Source: Nitrospira defluvii
GTDB lineage: Bacteria; Nitrospirota; Nitrospiria; Nitrospirales; Nitrospiraceae
Assembly (NCBI GenBank): GCA_000196815.1
Contig: FP929003.1
Location: 1,116,001-1,180,000, forward strand
DNA length: 64,000 bases
Reading direction: 5' to 3'
Every line of letters starts with the position of its first letter. Position 1 is the stretch's first letter. Below, piece by piece: positions 36,059 through 45,358 of this stretch. The notes below the pieces were generated by a model. That model did not search any database and was not told where the DNA came from. It saw nothing but the letters and a program-made list of their open reading frames with translations. The position numbers and the translations under genes were made by a program.

Positions 36059-36556
36059 TCATTCCCACGTGCCGCCCATCAAACTCAACAACTGTTTTCG
36101 GCAGCGGAGATCCCAGGTGTAAATGGTGTTGATCGAATGCTGTCCCATGCGCGTTTGAATCTCCGGGAAACTGTTTCCCTCCAATTTCAATTGAAAGAGA
36201 TCGCGACAGCGTTCTCCGAGTTGAGCGACGGCGGCTAAGAGTCGATCCACTCGCTGTTTTTGATCCAGCAGTGTCGCCGGATCGTCACCGGGATTGGCCA
36301 ACGGCAGATCGTCGACTGATTCCTGATTGTATTCGCCCCGGCGGAGTGACTTACGATGGACATCCAGCATTTTGAACCGGAGTACTTGAAAGGCCAGGGG
36401 GACCAGTTCGGTCAGTTCAGTGACGCGGGCATACTTTTCGTGTAACAGCATCAACACCTCCTGCGTGAGATCTTCGGCGAGATCCTTCGATACACGTGAT
36501 GTCGCGAAGGACAGAATTCTTTCGCGCAGGCTGATCAGTATCTCGTCTCGCGTCAT
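36059..36556 (-). CDS. ECF-type RNA polymerase sigma factor
   Basis: 165 residues. Region 2 is recognisable: SRVSKDLAEDLTQEVLMLLHEKY, then FQVLRFKMLDVHRKSL. Region 4 is LGERCRDLFQLKLEGNSFPEIQTRMG followed by INTIYTWDLRCRKQL, a helix-turn-helix. It would direct transcription under an envelope or starvation signal and be held by the downstream membrane protein. The frame is open to 36643 but enters the upstream gene, and the ATG at 36556 is 11 bases after that gene's stop. Confidence 0.85.
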   Translation of the reverse strand: MTRDEILISLRERILSFATSRVSKDLAEDLTQEVLMLLHEKYARVTELTELVPLAFQVLRFKMLDVHRKSLRRGEYNQESVDDLPLANPGDDPATLLDQKQRVDRLLAAVAQLGERCRDLFQLKLEGNSFPEIQTRMGQHSINTIYTWDLRCRKQLLSLMGGTWE

Positions 36557-36567
36557 GGCAAGAATGC

Positions 36568-37611
36568 TCAGTGGTCCGCCATTGTCGGTGAAGGGGGGAG
36601 CAGGTCTCCGAGGGATCGGAAGCCGAGCCGCAGTCCGTGACACACCTCGACTTGACGGTCGAAGCGGTTCTTGGTGGCGATCATCTTGCGCAATGATCCG
36701 AGTGCGACCCGGCCCCAGGCTGCCATATGGAACACCGACAACGGATAGTCGGTGCCGAAGAGCAGGCGTTCGTGCACCTCCGGATACGTCCGCAAGTGCA
36801 GAAGCATTCGCATCCGGTTCGGTAGGGTCAGGGCGGAAATATCCGCATAGAAATGCGGATAACGTGTGACGAGGTCGCGCAGGGTCGGAAGAAATTTCTC
36901 ATAGAGAATCAAACCATAGCTGCAGGCGTGGGCCGCGATGACGGTCGCGCCTTCATCCAGCGCCAGGCGCAACCGGTCGGGTTCGCCCACGGACTGGTCC
37001 TTCCCGATGAGGCTGAATTCGTAGCCGACATGACTGAGAAACGGCAGCTGCCGTTCTGCCAGGGCGCGGTAAAAGGGTTTGTATTTCTGATTGGCCGGGT
37101 CGAACTGTTTCGCATTCGGGAGCACCTTGACAAGCACCGCTCCGGCATCCGCGCAGCGATGCACTTCATCGATGGCATCCCGCCGTTGCGGATTGATAGA
37201 GACGCCCGCCAGGAATTCAGTGGGATGGGCTTGCGCGGTCTTGAGGACATAGTCGTTGCCGATGAGAAAGTCGGTGTGTGCCCGGTTGAGATGCCCGTTG
37301 TGGTCATAGACGCCGTCCATGCCGAGGAGCACGGCTTTGTGCACGTGGCGTGAGGCTTTCAGTTCCGTCAGGAGGTCGGAAAGATATGTGTGATTCGCTT
37401 CGCGTGGCCTATCCGGTGAGAGCCCGTGTTTCCACAACAGAAACCGGAACAGCGGGCTTTTGAGCGTCTTGGGTGAGATATAGCAACCGTTGTCGCCGTC
37501 CGGCAGCGCGGCCAGATGGACATGGCAATCGATGAGCGTCTTTCCTTGCGGCGTCGCCTTCGGGAGCGGATCTCGCCGTTTGTCGTTCGTCTCTCGTTCT
37601 CCGTGCGTCAC
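36568..37611 (-). CDS. amidohydrolase-2-type metal-dependent hydrolase
   Basis: 347 residues. TIM-barrel hydrolase of the TIM-barrel/amidohydrolase_2 group with IDCHVHLAALP near the N terminus, FLSHVGYEFS, IAAHACSYG, and LLFGTDYPLSVFH with the metal-binding Asp. Members decarboxylate or hydrolyse small organics. The substrate is unknown. The GTG start lies three bases after the TAA of the acyltransferase gene, so translation is probably coupled. The first 15 residues are encoded by a word-repeat-like stretch (about 37579-37616) and look non-functional. Confidence 0.8.
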   Translation of the reverse strand: MTHGERETNDKRRDPLPKATPQGKTLIDCHVHLAALPDGDNGCYISPKTLKSPLFRFLLWKHGLSPDRPREANHTYLSDLLTELKASRHVHKAVLLGMDGVYDHNGHLNRAHTDFLIGNDYVLKTAQAHPTEFLAGVSINPQRRDAIDEVHRCADAGAVLVKVLPNAKQFDPANQKYKPFYRALAERQLPFLSHVGYEFSLIGKDQSVGEPDRLRLALDEGATVIAAHACSYGLILYEKFLPTLRDLVTRYPHFYADISALTLPNRMRMLLHLRTYPEVHERLLFGTDYPLSVFHMAAWGRVALGSLRKMIATKNRFDRQVEVCHGLRLGFRSLGDLLPPSPTMADH

Positions 37612-37614
37612 GTA

Positions 37615-40600
37615 TTAGCCTTCATGCTCCCCCAGCCGTTCCATCGCGATCCGCTTGAGGGCCCTGAGATCCAGCTTGCCCGTTCCCAGGATCGGAAGCG
37701 CGTCGACTTTGATGCAGTGGGTGCGCGAGGGCAGGAATAGATTGGGGAGGCCGCCGGCTGTGGCCTTGGCAAGGATGTGGGGGATCCTTTCTTCAGGAAG
37801 CGTATGCAATACAGCTAGCTGCTCACCTTTGCGCTCATCCGGTACGCCGGTGACGGCGCAGATTTGCAATTCCTCGCCGGATGCCAGTTGGAGCGCTTCT
37901 TCCACCCGTCGATGCGGGACCATTTCACCGCCGATCTTTGAAAAACGCGAGAGCCGGTCGGTGATGGTCAAAAACCCATCGTCGTCGAGCGTGGCGATGT
38001 CACCGGTAATATACCATCCGTCGCGCATGGCCTGGGCCGTCAAATCCTCGCGGCCGAGATACCCGTTCATGACGTTCGGCCCTTTGACGAGCAGCATGCC
38101 CGCTGTGCCGGGCGGGAGGATGGCAAAGCTGTCCGGATCGACGATGCGGACGGAAACGCCGGGAAGCGGCTGGCCGACCGTTCCACGTCGGGAGGCCGGC
38201 TGGAAGAATCCGGCAGCCCGGAAGTCCGGGCAGTTCACGGCGATGACCGGCGCACATTCGGTCACGCCATACCCCTCGATGGGTCCGATACCGAACCGGT
38301 CTTGGAAGGATTCGCACAGCCGCAGGGGTAATTTCTCCGCCCCCGTGAGGACGACCCGTAGCGTGCTGAACTGTTCCGGGGTGCAGCGCCGTTGATAGAG
38401 CTGCAGAAAGGTCGGGGTGCAGACCAAAAACGTCAGGCGATGTTTGGCGCAGAGCTCGCCGATCGCCGTCACATCCAGTGGCGAGGGATGAAACACGGTC
38501 GCCGCCCCGTTGAGCGTGACGTACCAGAACACGAGGTAGCCGAACGAGTGGAAGAGGGGAAGAATACCCAGGATTCGATCGTCTTCGGCCAGGGGGAGCA
38601 CCTGCGAGACGGCCTGTACATTCGCGTCGATGCTGAAGTGAGACAACATTACGCCTTTCGGCTCGCCGGTGCTGCCGCTGCTGAAGATGATGGTGGCGAT
38701 ATCATCCATGGTAACGGGCCCGGTCTGTCCGCAGGCCGATTCCAGAAAACGGAGCGGAGCCAGTGCGGCAAGGGCCGCGGCGGTGAGTTTCTCTTTCGTG
38801 CCGATGGTGCAGCCGATGTCTTCCAGCCACAGAATGGCAGGACCCTCCGGGAGTTCGAGCTTGGCCTTCTCGATAAACTTGCGACTGGTCACGATGGTAC
38901 GCAGCTGCGCCTGGCGTACGGCCGATTCCAGTCCGGACTTGCCCACCGTATAGTTGAGGTTGACGCAAGTGCGACCGGCGAGCGTGGCGGCGACTGTGGT
39001 GAGGGCTCCTGCTACGGTCGGCGGCAACAGCAGGCCCACATTCTGTTGGTCCTGCCAGTGGATTTTCAGGGCGCGTGCCAGGGCGATGGCCCCGATCAAG
39101 GCCTGCAGTGAAGACACGCGGGGTTTTGTCGCATCGGCCATGGCCAGGCGGAAGGGATGTCGGCGCATGGCGCTGATGAAGGCCTGGTGCAACGGGCGCC
39201 GGGTCGGCTTCCTCAACTGCCAGGCTGTCTCGCCAAGTTCGCGGACGAGACGGCGGAGTTCGTGCGCCGGGGTCTCGGCGGGAACCGGAGTGCCGAACGA
39301 GACGGTGACCGGATACGGGAGACGCTCCGGCCATTTGGTGACGAATCGGCCCCCGACAAAACTGAACATGCTGCCCCAGACGCGATCCAGGTGAACCGGT
39401 ACGACCGGGACCCTGCGTCCTTTCACGATCCGTTCGAATCCGCGGCGGAACGGCAGGAGGTTCCCGGTACGGGTGATTTGGCCTTCAGGAAAAATGCAGA
39501 CCACGTCACCGGCGTCGAGCGCATGTCCCGCGTCGCGCAGGGCGCGGAGAATCACGCGGGGGCCGCCGTCGGACGAGATGGGGATGACCTGCAACGCGCG
39601 CATGAACGGCTTAAAAATCGGATGATCGACATACTGGGCATCCACTACGAACCGGATGGGACGATCCAGGCTCGCAATCAGGAGAAATCCGTCGATGAAG
39701 GAGATGTGATTGGGGACCAGAAGGGCGCCGCCCGTCACCGGCACCTGCTGCTGCCCGACGATGCGCAACCGGTAGAGGCTATGGGTCAGCAGCACGAGCA
39801 CCAATCGCAGAAAGGTTTCCGGCATGAGCCACATCGCCCAGGCTGTTCCAATGGTCGTAACGAGGGCGGTCGCGAGGAAAATGCCGACGGTCGAAAGGCC
39901 TGCGTTGGCCAGGATACCTCCGCTCAGCGACCCGAGCAGGATACCGGTGAAGACACAGATGTTTTCGAGGGCGATGACCGATCCCCGCCGGTCGTGGGGC
40001 GCTCGCCACTGTACCAGGGCGTTGATGGGGATGAAGATGAGCGCACTCGACATGCCTAATGCGATCATCAGCGCGAGGGTCCCGCTGAACGGGGGGATCC
40101 ACCAGCCGAGGATCAGGAGAAAGGTCGCGACGCCGGCGGCTCCCAGAGGCACCAGTCCGTACTCCACGCGGGATCGGGAGAGGCGGCCGACGACCAGCGC
40201 GCCCAGTCCGATACCCACCGAGATCAAGGCCGAGGGGACCGTCGCCAGGGCATCGGAAAGACCCAGCACCGCTTTCGCATACACGAGTACGTTCTGCACG
40301 ACGAGGCTGGCGATGGTCCAGAAGAAGACCGCGCCGGTGATGGCGAGACGCAGTAGGCGGTCCGCCTGCAACGCCGACAAGGCCCCGCGCAGCGTGTCGA
40401 ACAATCCGCCCGTGTCGCGTGCCGGCGGCACCGGGGGAACGGCCCAGGCCGCCGCGAATCCGGCCAGGGCCAGCAGGGTCAACGCAAGCGGGGCAATCCA
40501 GGGTTGTGTGCCCGCCCCGGCCAGTAAGAAACCTCCGGCGGTGGTGCCGGTGAGGATCGCCAGGAAGGTGAACAACTCCAGGATGCTGTTCCCTCGCGCG

Positions 40601-41013
40601 AGTTGTTCGTGCGGGAGCAGTTCGGGAAGAATGCCGTATTTGGCCGGACTGAAGATCGCGCTGTGGACGCCCATGCAGGCGAGCACGACGAGTGCCCAGA
40701 GGCCTCCGGTCGGGTTGGCCAGCAAGGCGAGGGTTGCGCCGGCCATCAGGAGCGCCTCCGCCGCTTTCATCGTGATGATGACGGTGCGTTTGCTGATACG
40801 GTCGGCAAAAAACCCTGCCACGAATGACGTCACGACCAGCGGAAGAGTGAACACGACCATGGCGAGGGTCGTCTGGGTCTGCGATGCCGTTTCGAGATCC
40901 TGGCCTGGCGCGAGCGTGGCCGTGGCTGCCCGGATGCCCAGGAGCGCAACCATGAATTTCCAGGCGTTGTCGTTAAAGGCGCCGCAGAACTGCGCGATCA
41001 GGAGCCCGCGCAA
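37615..41013 (-). CDS. LplT-PlsC-acyl-ACP synthetase fusion (Aas-type lysophospholipid acyltransferase)
   Basis: 1132 residues in three parts. Residues 1-400 are an MFS permease like LplT (QFCGAFNDNAWKF at the start). Residues about 410-610 are a PlsC acyltransferase with VPNHISFIDGF (Hx4D) and FPEGQITRTG. Residues about 625-1120 are an AMP-binding acyl synthetase with IIFSSGSTGEPKGVML, YGVTECAPV and the C-terminal lid. Together they would import lysophospholipid and re-acylate it at the inner membrane. E. coli keeps LplT and Aas separate. The only in-frame standard start is TTG at 41013. A better ribosome site lies upstream (see 41058-41063). Confidence 0.85.
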   Translation of the reverse strand: MRGLLIAQFCGAFNDNAWKFMVALLGIRAATATLAPGQDLETASQTQTTLAMVVFTLPLVVTSFVAGFFADRISKRTVIITMKAAEALLMAGATLALLANPTGGLWALVVLACMGVHSAIFSPAKYGILPELLPHEQLARGNSILELFTFLAILTGTTAGGFLLAGAGTQPWIAPLALTLLALAGFAAAWAVPPVPPARDTGGLFDTLRGALSALQADRLLRLAITGAVFFWTIASLVVQNVLVYAKAVLGLSDALATVPSALISVGIGLGALVVGRLSRSRVEYGLVPLGAAGVATFLLILGWWIPPFSGTLALMIALGMSSALIFIPINALVQWRAPHDRRGSVIALENICVFTGILLGSLSGGILANAGLSTVGIFLATALVTTIGTAWAMWLMPETFLRLVLVLLTHSLYRLRIVGQQQVPVTGGALLVPNHISFIDGFLLIASLDRPIRFVVDAQYVDHPIFKPFMRALQVIPISSDGGPRVILRALRDAGHALDAGDVVCIFPEGQITRTGNLLPFRRGFERIVKGRRVPVVPVHLDRVWGSMFSFVGGRFVTKWPERLPYPVTVSFGTPVPAETPAHELRRLVRELGETAWQLRKPTRRPLHQAFISAMRRHPFRLAMADATKPRVSSLQALIGAIALARALKIHWQDQQNVGLLLPPTVAGALTTVAATLAGRTCVNLNYTVGKSGLESAVRQAQLRTIVTSRKFIEKAKLELPEGPAILWLEDIGCTIGTKEKLTAAALAALAPLRFLESACGQTGPVTMDDIATIIFSSGSTGEPKGVMLSHFSIDANVQAVSQVLPLAEDDRILGILPLFHSFGYLVFWYVTLNGAATVFHPSPLDVTAIGELCAKHRLTFLVCTPTFLQLYQRRCTPEQFSTLRVVLTGAEKLPLRLCESFQDRFGIGPIEGYGVTECAPVIAVNCPDFRAAGFFQPASRRGTVGQPLPGVSVRIVDPDSFAILPPGTAGMLLVKGPNVMNGYLGREDLTAQAMRDGWYITGDIATLDDDGFLTITDRLSRFSKIGGEMVPHRRVEEALQLASGEELQICAVTGVPDERKGEQLAVLHTLPEERIPHILAKATAGGLPNLFLPSRTHCIKVDALPILGTGKLDLRALKRIAMERLGEHEG

Positions 41014-41057
41014 GGGAAGCCGGGCCAGTGAGGAGTCTGGCTGGGGGTCGATAAGTG

Positions 41058-41063
41058 CCTCCT
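41058..41063 (-). promoter_or_regulatory. AGGAGG upstream of the Aas-type gene, followed by ATC
   Basis: AGGAGG on the minus strand, five bases before an in-frame ATC (41050-41052) that would add 13 residues (IDPQPDSSLARLP...). No ATG, GTG or TTG is available in frame upstream of 41013. ATC may be a rare start, a mutated ATG or a sequence error. Confidence 0.5.
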
Positions 41064-41136
41064 GTGCCTGTATGCAACCGTTTCTGTTCAGAATCGAAGA
41101 TGCAGTCTGCCGAAATTGGCGGAATGATGCAATGCG

Positions 41137-43029
41137 CTATCGCGATGTCGTTGAGGGAGGACTGTCCACCGGGAGTCCTTCGAGCGCCATGATCCGCAGC
41201 GCATTGGTGGTGGGGCAGGGCCCCGGTTTCAATCGATAATCGAAGTGCAGCGCGCCTTCCGCGACCGTTTCTTGAAAATGCACGTTGGTGACGGTGGGGA
41301 GTCGGCGCTCCAACTCAGACAGTTCGAGATCGTGGGTGGTGACGAGGCCGAACCCGTTTCCTCCCGCGAGGGCCGCAATGAGGGCGCGTCCTCCGATGAG
41401 CCGCTCCCGGTTGTTGGTGCCTTTGAAGACTTCATCGATCAGCCAGAGGACGGGCGGTCCCTCCAGGTCCCGGGTGCTGTCGAGAATTTTCTTGAGCCGT
41501 TTGACCTCGGCATAAAAAAAGGAGAGCCCGCCGTCGAGGGAATCGTCTACGCGGATGCAGCTGGCGATGCGCACCAGCGACCAGCGGAAGGAGGTGGCAC
41601 AGACGGGGCCTCCGGCCTGCGCAAGACAGGTGTTGATGCCGATAGTTCTGAGAAAGGTGCTCTTGCCGGACATGTTGGAGCCGGTCACCAGGAACATGCG
41701 TCCGCGCTCCTGAAACACAATGTGATTGGCCACGCGGGCCTTCGCGGGGATGAGCGGATGCGCCAGTCCCTGCGCATCGAGGATCGGTCCGGCGCCGTTG
41801 CGATGGGCGGCGTCATCCGGCTGTTGCAGCGAGGGCCATGGGTAGTCCGGATGCAGGTAGGCGAACGTTGCCAGGGAGGCGGCCGCGTCCAGTTCGGCCA
41901 GCAGCTCGAACCATTGCGGCGCGACGGCGGCAATCCTATCTTGTAGGTGCTGGAGGCGATAGGTGTGGTAGAGGTCCCAGGGACCGAACGCGTTGATGAG
42001 GTAATGTACCAGCGGATGGGCCCGAACGCTGAGCCGGTTCATCAAAGAGGCGGCCTGTTTCAGCGAGGTGGACGGGCGGGTGTGCTGTTGCAGGAGCGGC
42101 CGGCACAGCTCGGCCAATCGGGGAGTGGCATGGTACGATCGCCGTTCCAGATAACCCAGGACTGCGCTGAGCCGCTCCAGTTGCCGGTGCAGTGATTGGG
42201 CATGATCGAAGATTTCTTCCGAGCGGCTGCGAACGGACAGAAACAGAAACGCATACAGCCCGAACGACAACATCCAATAGTTGCCGATTCCGGACAGGAG
42301 ATCGGCTAGCATGAGCCCGGCTGTGGCAAGCGCGAGAAAGGTTTCGGTCAGCAGCATGGGCATGAAGCTGGGACTGTCGACCCGCTTCTGGAGTACTGCG
42401 AGGAGCCGGCGGCCGTCGATATCGGCGTCTTCCACCGCCTGTGCTTCCAATGACAACCGGTCCCGGAGCAGGGCAAGCGGTGCCAATTCCCTGATGAGAG
42501 CCTGCCGGCTCGCCCACGACGCGGGGGTCGGCGGTTGATCGAACAGCCACGAAGCGAGCCGCTCCTGGCCCTGGGAGGAGATGGTGTTGTTGATGAGGTG
42601 CAGGAGCGAATGGGGTCCGGCGAGGTCGAGGTCGGTCGCGTACCCATGTCGTTCGGGTACGGATACCGGGCGAAATGGAATCTCGGCCCAGCCCAGACGC
42701 ATGCGCGCGAGGTGCACTTGTTTGATGCCCTGCCAGCGGCGGAGCCGGTGCAAGCGATCTTCGAGCCTGTTATGATACCAGGCCACAATGAGGAACAGCA
42801 TGCAGCTGAATGCGAGTATGACGTTGCCGAGCTGGGTCCAGCCCAGTTTATGTGGAATGATGGAGCCGAAGAGTCCAACGGCAAAGATGGTGAGCCGCCA
42901 CCTCGTAAACCCTGCGCTGGACCGGCGGGCATTCGTCTCTAGCTGCGCCGCGCGGCGCAGCATGCGCACGAGGCTGTGTTCCCGCGTGGGCGACCTTCGC
43001 GATAGTGTCAACTCTGTGTCGGGTTTCAT
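41137..43029 (-). CDS. membrane-anchored MutS-family ATPase
   Basis: 630 residues. Two hydrophobic hairpins (about 45-86 and 232-275) flank helical core-like regions, and the C-terminal 200 residues are a MutS ATPase domain: Walker A TGSNMSGKST near 446-455, Walker B LWLIDEVFKGTN, the DDSLDGGLSFFYAE signature loop and VTTHDLELSELE. The mismatch-recognition and connector domains of MutS1 are absent. This is the membrane MutS-like clade of unknown role rather than canonical repair. The start MKPDTELTL at 43029 is chosen over the open extension to 43149, which crosses the divergent prmA start. Confidence 0.82.
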   Translation of the reverse strand: MKPDTELTLSRRSPTREHSLVRMLRRAAQLETNARRSSAGFTRWRLTIFAVGLFGSIIPHKLGWTQLGNVILAFSCMLFLIVAWYHNRLEDRLHRLRRWQGIKQVHLARMRLGWAEIPFRPVSVPERHGYATDLDLAGPHSLLHLINNTISSQGQERLASWLFDQPPTPASWASRQALIRELAPLALLRDRLSLEAQAVEDADIDGRRLLAVLQKRVDSPSFMPMLLTETFLALATAGLMLADLLSGIGNYWMLSFGLYAFLFLSVRSRSEEIFDHAQSLHRQLERLSAVLGYLERRSYHATPRLAELCRPLLQQHTRPSTSLKQAASLMNRLSVRAHPLVHYLINAFGPWDLYHTYRLQHLQDRIAAVAPQWFELLAELDAAASLATFAYLHPDYPWPSLQQPDDAAHRNGAGPILDAQGLAHPLIPAKARVANHIVFQERGRMFLVTGSNMSGKSTFLRTIGINTCLAQAGGPVCATSFRWSLVRIASCIRVDDSLDGGLSFFYAEVKRLKKILDSTRDLEGPPVLWLIDEVFKGTNNRERLIGGRALIAALAGGNGFGLVTTHDLELSELERRLPTVTNVHFQETVAEGALHFDYRLKPGPCPTTNALRIMALEGLPVDSPPSTTSR

Positions 43030-43058
43030 CGTACCGCTGACGATACTGGGAGTCTGAG

Positions 43059-43994
43059 ATGGCGTCAACCTCGAAGACAGATGAGTATCCCGCTGACGTG
43101 TCCGGCACGCCGGGTCCTGGCGACTGGATTCAAGTCGATGTGCAGACATTGCTCGATGCCGGTGAACTCCTGGGGGTCTTGAACGATCCGGATGTGACCG
43201 GGGCCTGGCAGGAACAGGATGGCATCCATCTCTACTGGCCCGCAGCCCGTTGCGGACCGGATACGTGGCAAGGCCTGAGGCTTGCGTTGACCCAGCTCGG
43301 GCATCCCGACCCGGCCGGTGCCCTCACGATCAACCATTTGGCGGACCGCGACTGGAACGCCCAGTGGTCGCGCCTGGTTGAGCCGATCAGAATCGGGCAG
43401 GTGGTCATCAGGCCAAGTTGGAAGTCTCTGGCGCTGAACCCCGGCGACATCGAACTGATCATCGATCCCAAGCAGGCATTCGGCACCGGCCACCATGCGA
43501 CGACCCAACTGTTGATCGAATGGCTGCAAGAGGTCGTGACGCCGACCGATCGCGTCCTGGATGCGGGAACCGGGAGCGGGGTGTTGGCGATGGTGGCGAT
43601 CCGGCTCGGGGCGGCGGAGGCGGTCGGGGAGGATTTCGATCCTGTGGCGATTGAGTGCGCGCGGGACTACGCTCAGGTCAACGGGTTCGACGCGCGGCTG
43701 ACGCTGGCGGTGGAATATGCTCAGACGCAGAAGTCTCACCACGGATTCGAGCCCACTCTGGTTCTCGCGAATTTGGATCGGCAGACCCTGCTCAATGCTG
43801 CGGAGACGCTCTGTGGATATGCATCGGGCGGCGCGCGCCTGCTGCTGTCCGGTCTGTTGATCGATCAGCGGGCGGAGATCGAAGCCGCCTATGCCGAGCA
43901 TGGAGTCTACGTGAGGGCATCGAGAGAACGAGACGGATGGGTCGCCCTGGAGGCCACCGGAATGGAATCCTGTGACGGCGGGCTCTGTTCCTGA
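43059..43994 (+). CDS. prmA: ribosomal protein L11 methyltransferase
   Basis: 311 residues. The N-terminal substrate-binding region is followed by the PrmA signature DPKQAFGTGHHATTQLLIEWL, the SAM-binding DAGTGSGVLAMVA near 168, GEDFDPVAIECA and LVLANLDRQTL. It trimethylates lysines of ribosomal protein L11 in the cytosol. It is divergent from the MutS-like gene with only 29 bases between the starts, and the downstream MOSC gene begins 7 bases after its stop or overlaps it. Confidence 0.92.
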   Translation: MASTSKTDEYPADVSGTPGPGDWIQVDVQTLLDAGELLGVLNDPDVTGAWQEQDGIHLYWPAARCGPDTWQGLRLALTQLGHPDPAGALTINHLADRDWNAQWSRLVEPIRIGQVVIRPSWKSLALNPGDIELIIDPKQAFGTGHHATTQLLIEWLQEVVTPTDRVLDAGTGSGVLAMVAIRLGAAEAVGEDFDPVAIECARDYAQVNGFDARLTLAVEYAQTQKSHHGFEPTLVLANLDRQTLLNAAETLCGYASGGARLLLSGLLIDQRAEIEAAYAEHGVYVRASRERDGWVALEATGMESCDGGLCS

Positions 43995-44001
43995 TGATGA
44001 G

Positions 44002-44484
44002 ATGGCGCGATTGGCAATTCCATACGTGCATCAGGTGAGCCTGTCCGACGGCGGAGTTCCAAAGTCGGCGGTACCTTCTGCGCAGGTGACGCGTGACGGG
44101 TTGGTCGGCGATCGTCAGCGCAACCGGAAGTATCACGGCGGTCCGGATCGAGCGGTCTGCCTGTTTTCCCTGGAGGTGATCGACGCCCTTCGCGCTGAAG
44201 GTCATTCGATCGGGCCTGGTTCGTCCGGGGAGAATCTCACTCTGGCGGGGCTCGACTGGTCCCTCATGCAGCCCGGTGATCGACTTCAAATCGGTGAGCA
44301 GGTGCGGCTGGAGATGACGAGTTATACGACACCCTGTCGATACAATGCGCAGTGGTTCAAGGACGGGGACTATGAACGAATTGCCCAGGAGACACATCCC
44401 GGATGGAGCCGGCTCTATGCGCGGGTTCTTCACGAAGGGACAGTGCGGCCGGGAGATCGTGTTGTGGTGGAACGGGCGACCTAA
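44002..44484 (+). CDS. MOSC-domain protein
   Basis: 160 residues from the ATG at 44002; a GTG at 43972 would overlap prmA by 23 bases. MOSC-domain features: GLVGDRQRNRKYHGGPDRAVCLFS, GSSGENLTLAGLDW, PGDRLQIG, and the conserved Cys in YTTPCRYNAQWF that could hold a sulfur or molybdenum-cofactor ligand. MOSC domains act in molybdenum-cofactor sulfuration or small-molecule oxime/hydroxylamine reduction (YiiM type). The stand-alone form here most resembles YiiM-like proteins. Confidence 0.85.
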   Translation: MARLAIPYVHQVSLSDGGVPKSAVPSAQVTRDGLVGDRQRNRKYHGGPDRAVCLFSLEVIDALRAEGHSIGPGSSGENLTLAGLDWSLMQPGDRLQIGEQVRLEMTSYTTPCRYNAQWFKDGDYERIAQETHPGWSRLYARVLHEGTVRPGDRVVVERAT

Positions 44485-44500
44485 GCAGGTGGGGTGATCG

Positions 44501-45160
44501 ATGAAGCGCGTGCTGGAACCGGAGCTGATGGACGATGCGCCGCAGGCCCGTGCCTATGCGCAGGCCGATTTTGCTGAGGAGAATCAGGGTTTTGTCGATC
44601 GTTTTCGCGAATACTTTCCCGATTGGGCCGGCGGCCATGTCGTCGATCTGGGATGCGGACCGGCAGATATTCCGATTCGTTTTCTCCGTTCCTTCCCGGA
44701 CGCGCGCGTGACGGCCGTGGATGCCAGCCGTCCCATGCTGGACTTGGCGGCCGAGGCGATCGCCGGTGCGGGACTGGCGAATCGTATCACCCTCCGTTGT
44801 GAGCGGTTTCAATCCCTCGAATTGCCGGAGCAAGCCGATGCTCTGCTGTCCAACAGTCTGCTGCACCATGTCCCGAATCCGCTGCAGTTCTGGTTTCGCC
44901 TGAAGCAATTGGCCAAGCCCGGCGCTTGTGTTCTGGTCATGGATCTCTTGCGACCGGACTCTCCTGAGGCGGCTCAGGCCTTAGTGGATCACTATGCCGG
45001 CGACGAAGATCCGATCTTGAAACGAGATTTTTACAACTCGCTGTTGGCCGCTTTTACCGAGGATGATGTCGCGGCGCAATTGGCCGAGATGAACCTCTCC
45101 CGGCTCCTCATCGACGTGCCGGATGACCGGCATTGGGTCGTCGGTGGAGTCCTTCTTTAA
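44501..45160 (+). CDS. class I SAM-dependent methyltransferase
   Basis: 219 residues. SAM-binding motif HVVDLGCGPADIPI near 47-60, the acidic AVDASRPML loop, then ADALLSNSLLHHV (motif IV region). C-terminal substrate part LLRPDSPEAAQALVDHYAG. The substrate is unknown. It is 16 bases after the MOSC gene, so prmA, the MOSC gene and this gene probably form one operon. Confidence 0.85.
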   Translation: MKRVLEPELMDDAPQARAYAQADFAEENQGFVDRFREYFPDWAGGHVVDLGCGPADIPIRFLRSFPDARVTAVDASRPMLDLAAEAIAGAGLANRITLRCERFQSLELPEQADALLSNSLLHHVPNPLQFWFRLKQLAKPGACVLVMDLLRPDSPEAAQALVDHYAGDEDPILKRDFYNSLLAAFTEDDVAAQLAEMNLSRLLIDVPDDRHWVVGGVLL

Positions 45161-45358
45161 TCAGTCTGGTGAAAACGAACCCCGGCTGCCTTCTCACCTC
45201 GGTCACATCCTCACGTACCCCTGATGGCACGCCTGCGCTGTGGTCGTCGGCTGAGGCCCTGCTGGATGCCCGGTTTGACGATCCTGTGATGCGATAACTT
45301 CTTCCCCGGTCTCGCAGAGCACTCGCGCTTGAGGGTCTGTCTGTGTATGCTTCCCGGC

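Noticed and set aside
39824-41239. 471-residue open frame antisense to the Aas-type fusion
   Set aside because: Ala/Arg/Pro-rich shadow of high-GC coding DNA, no start signal and no recognisable domain.
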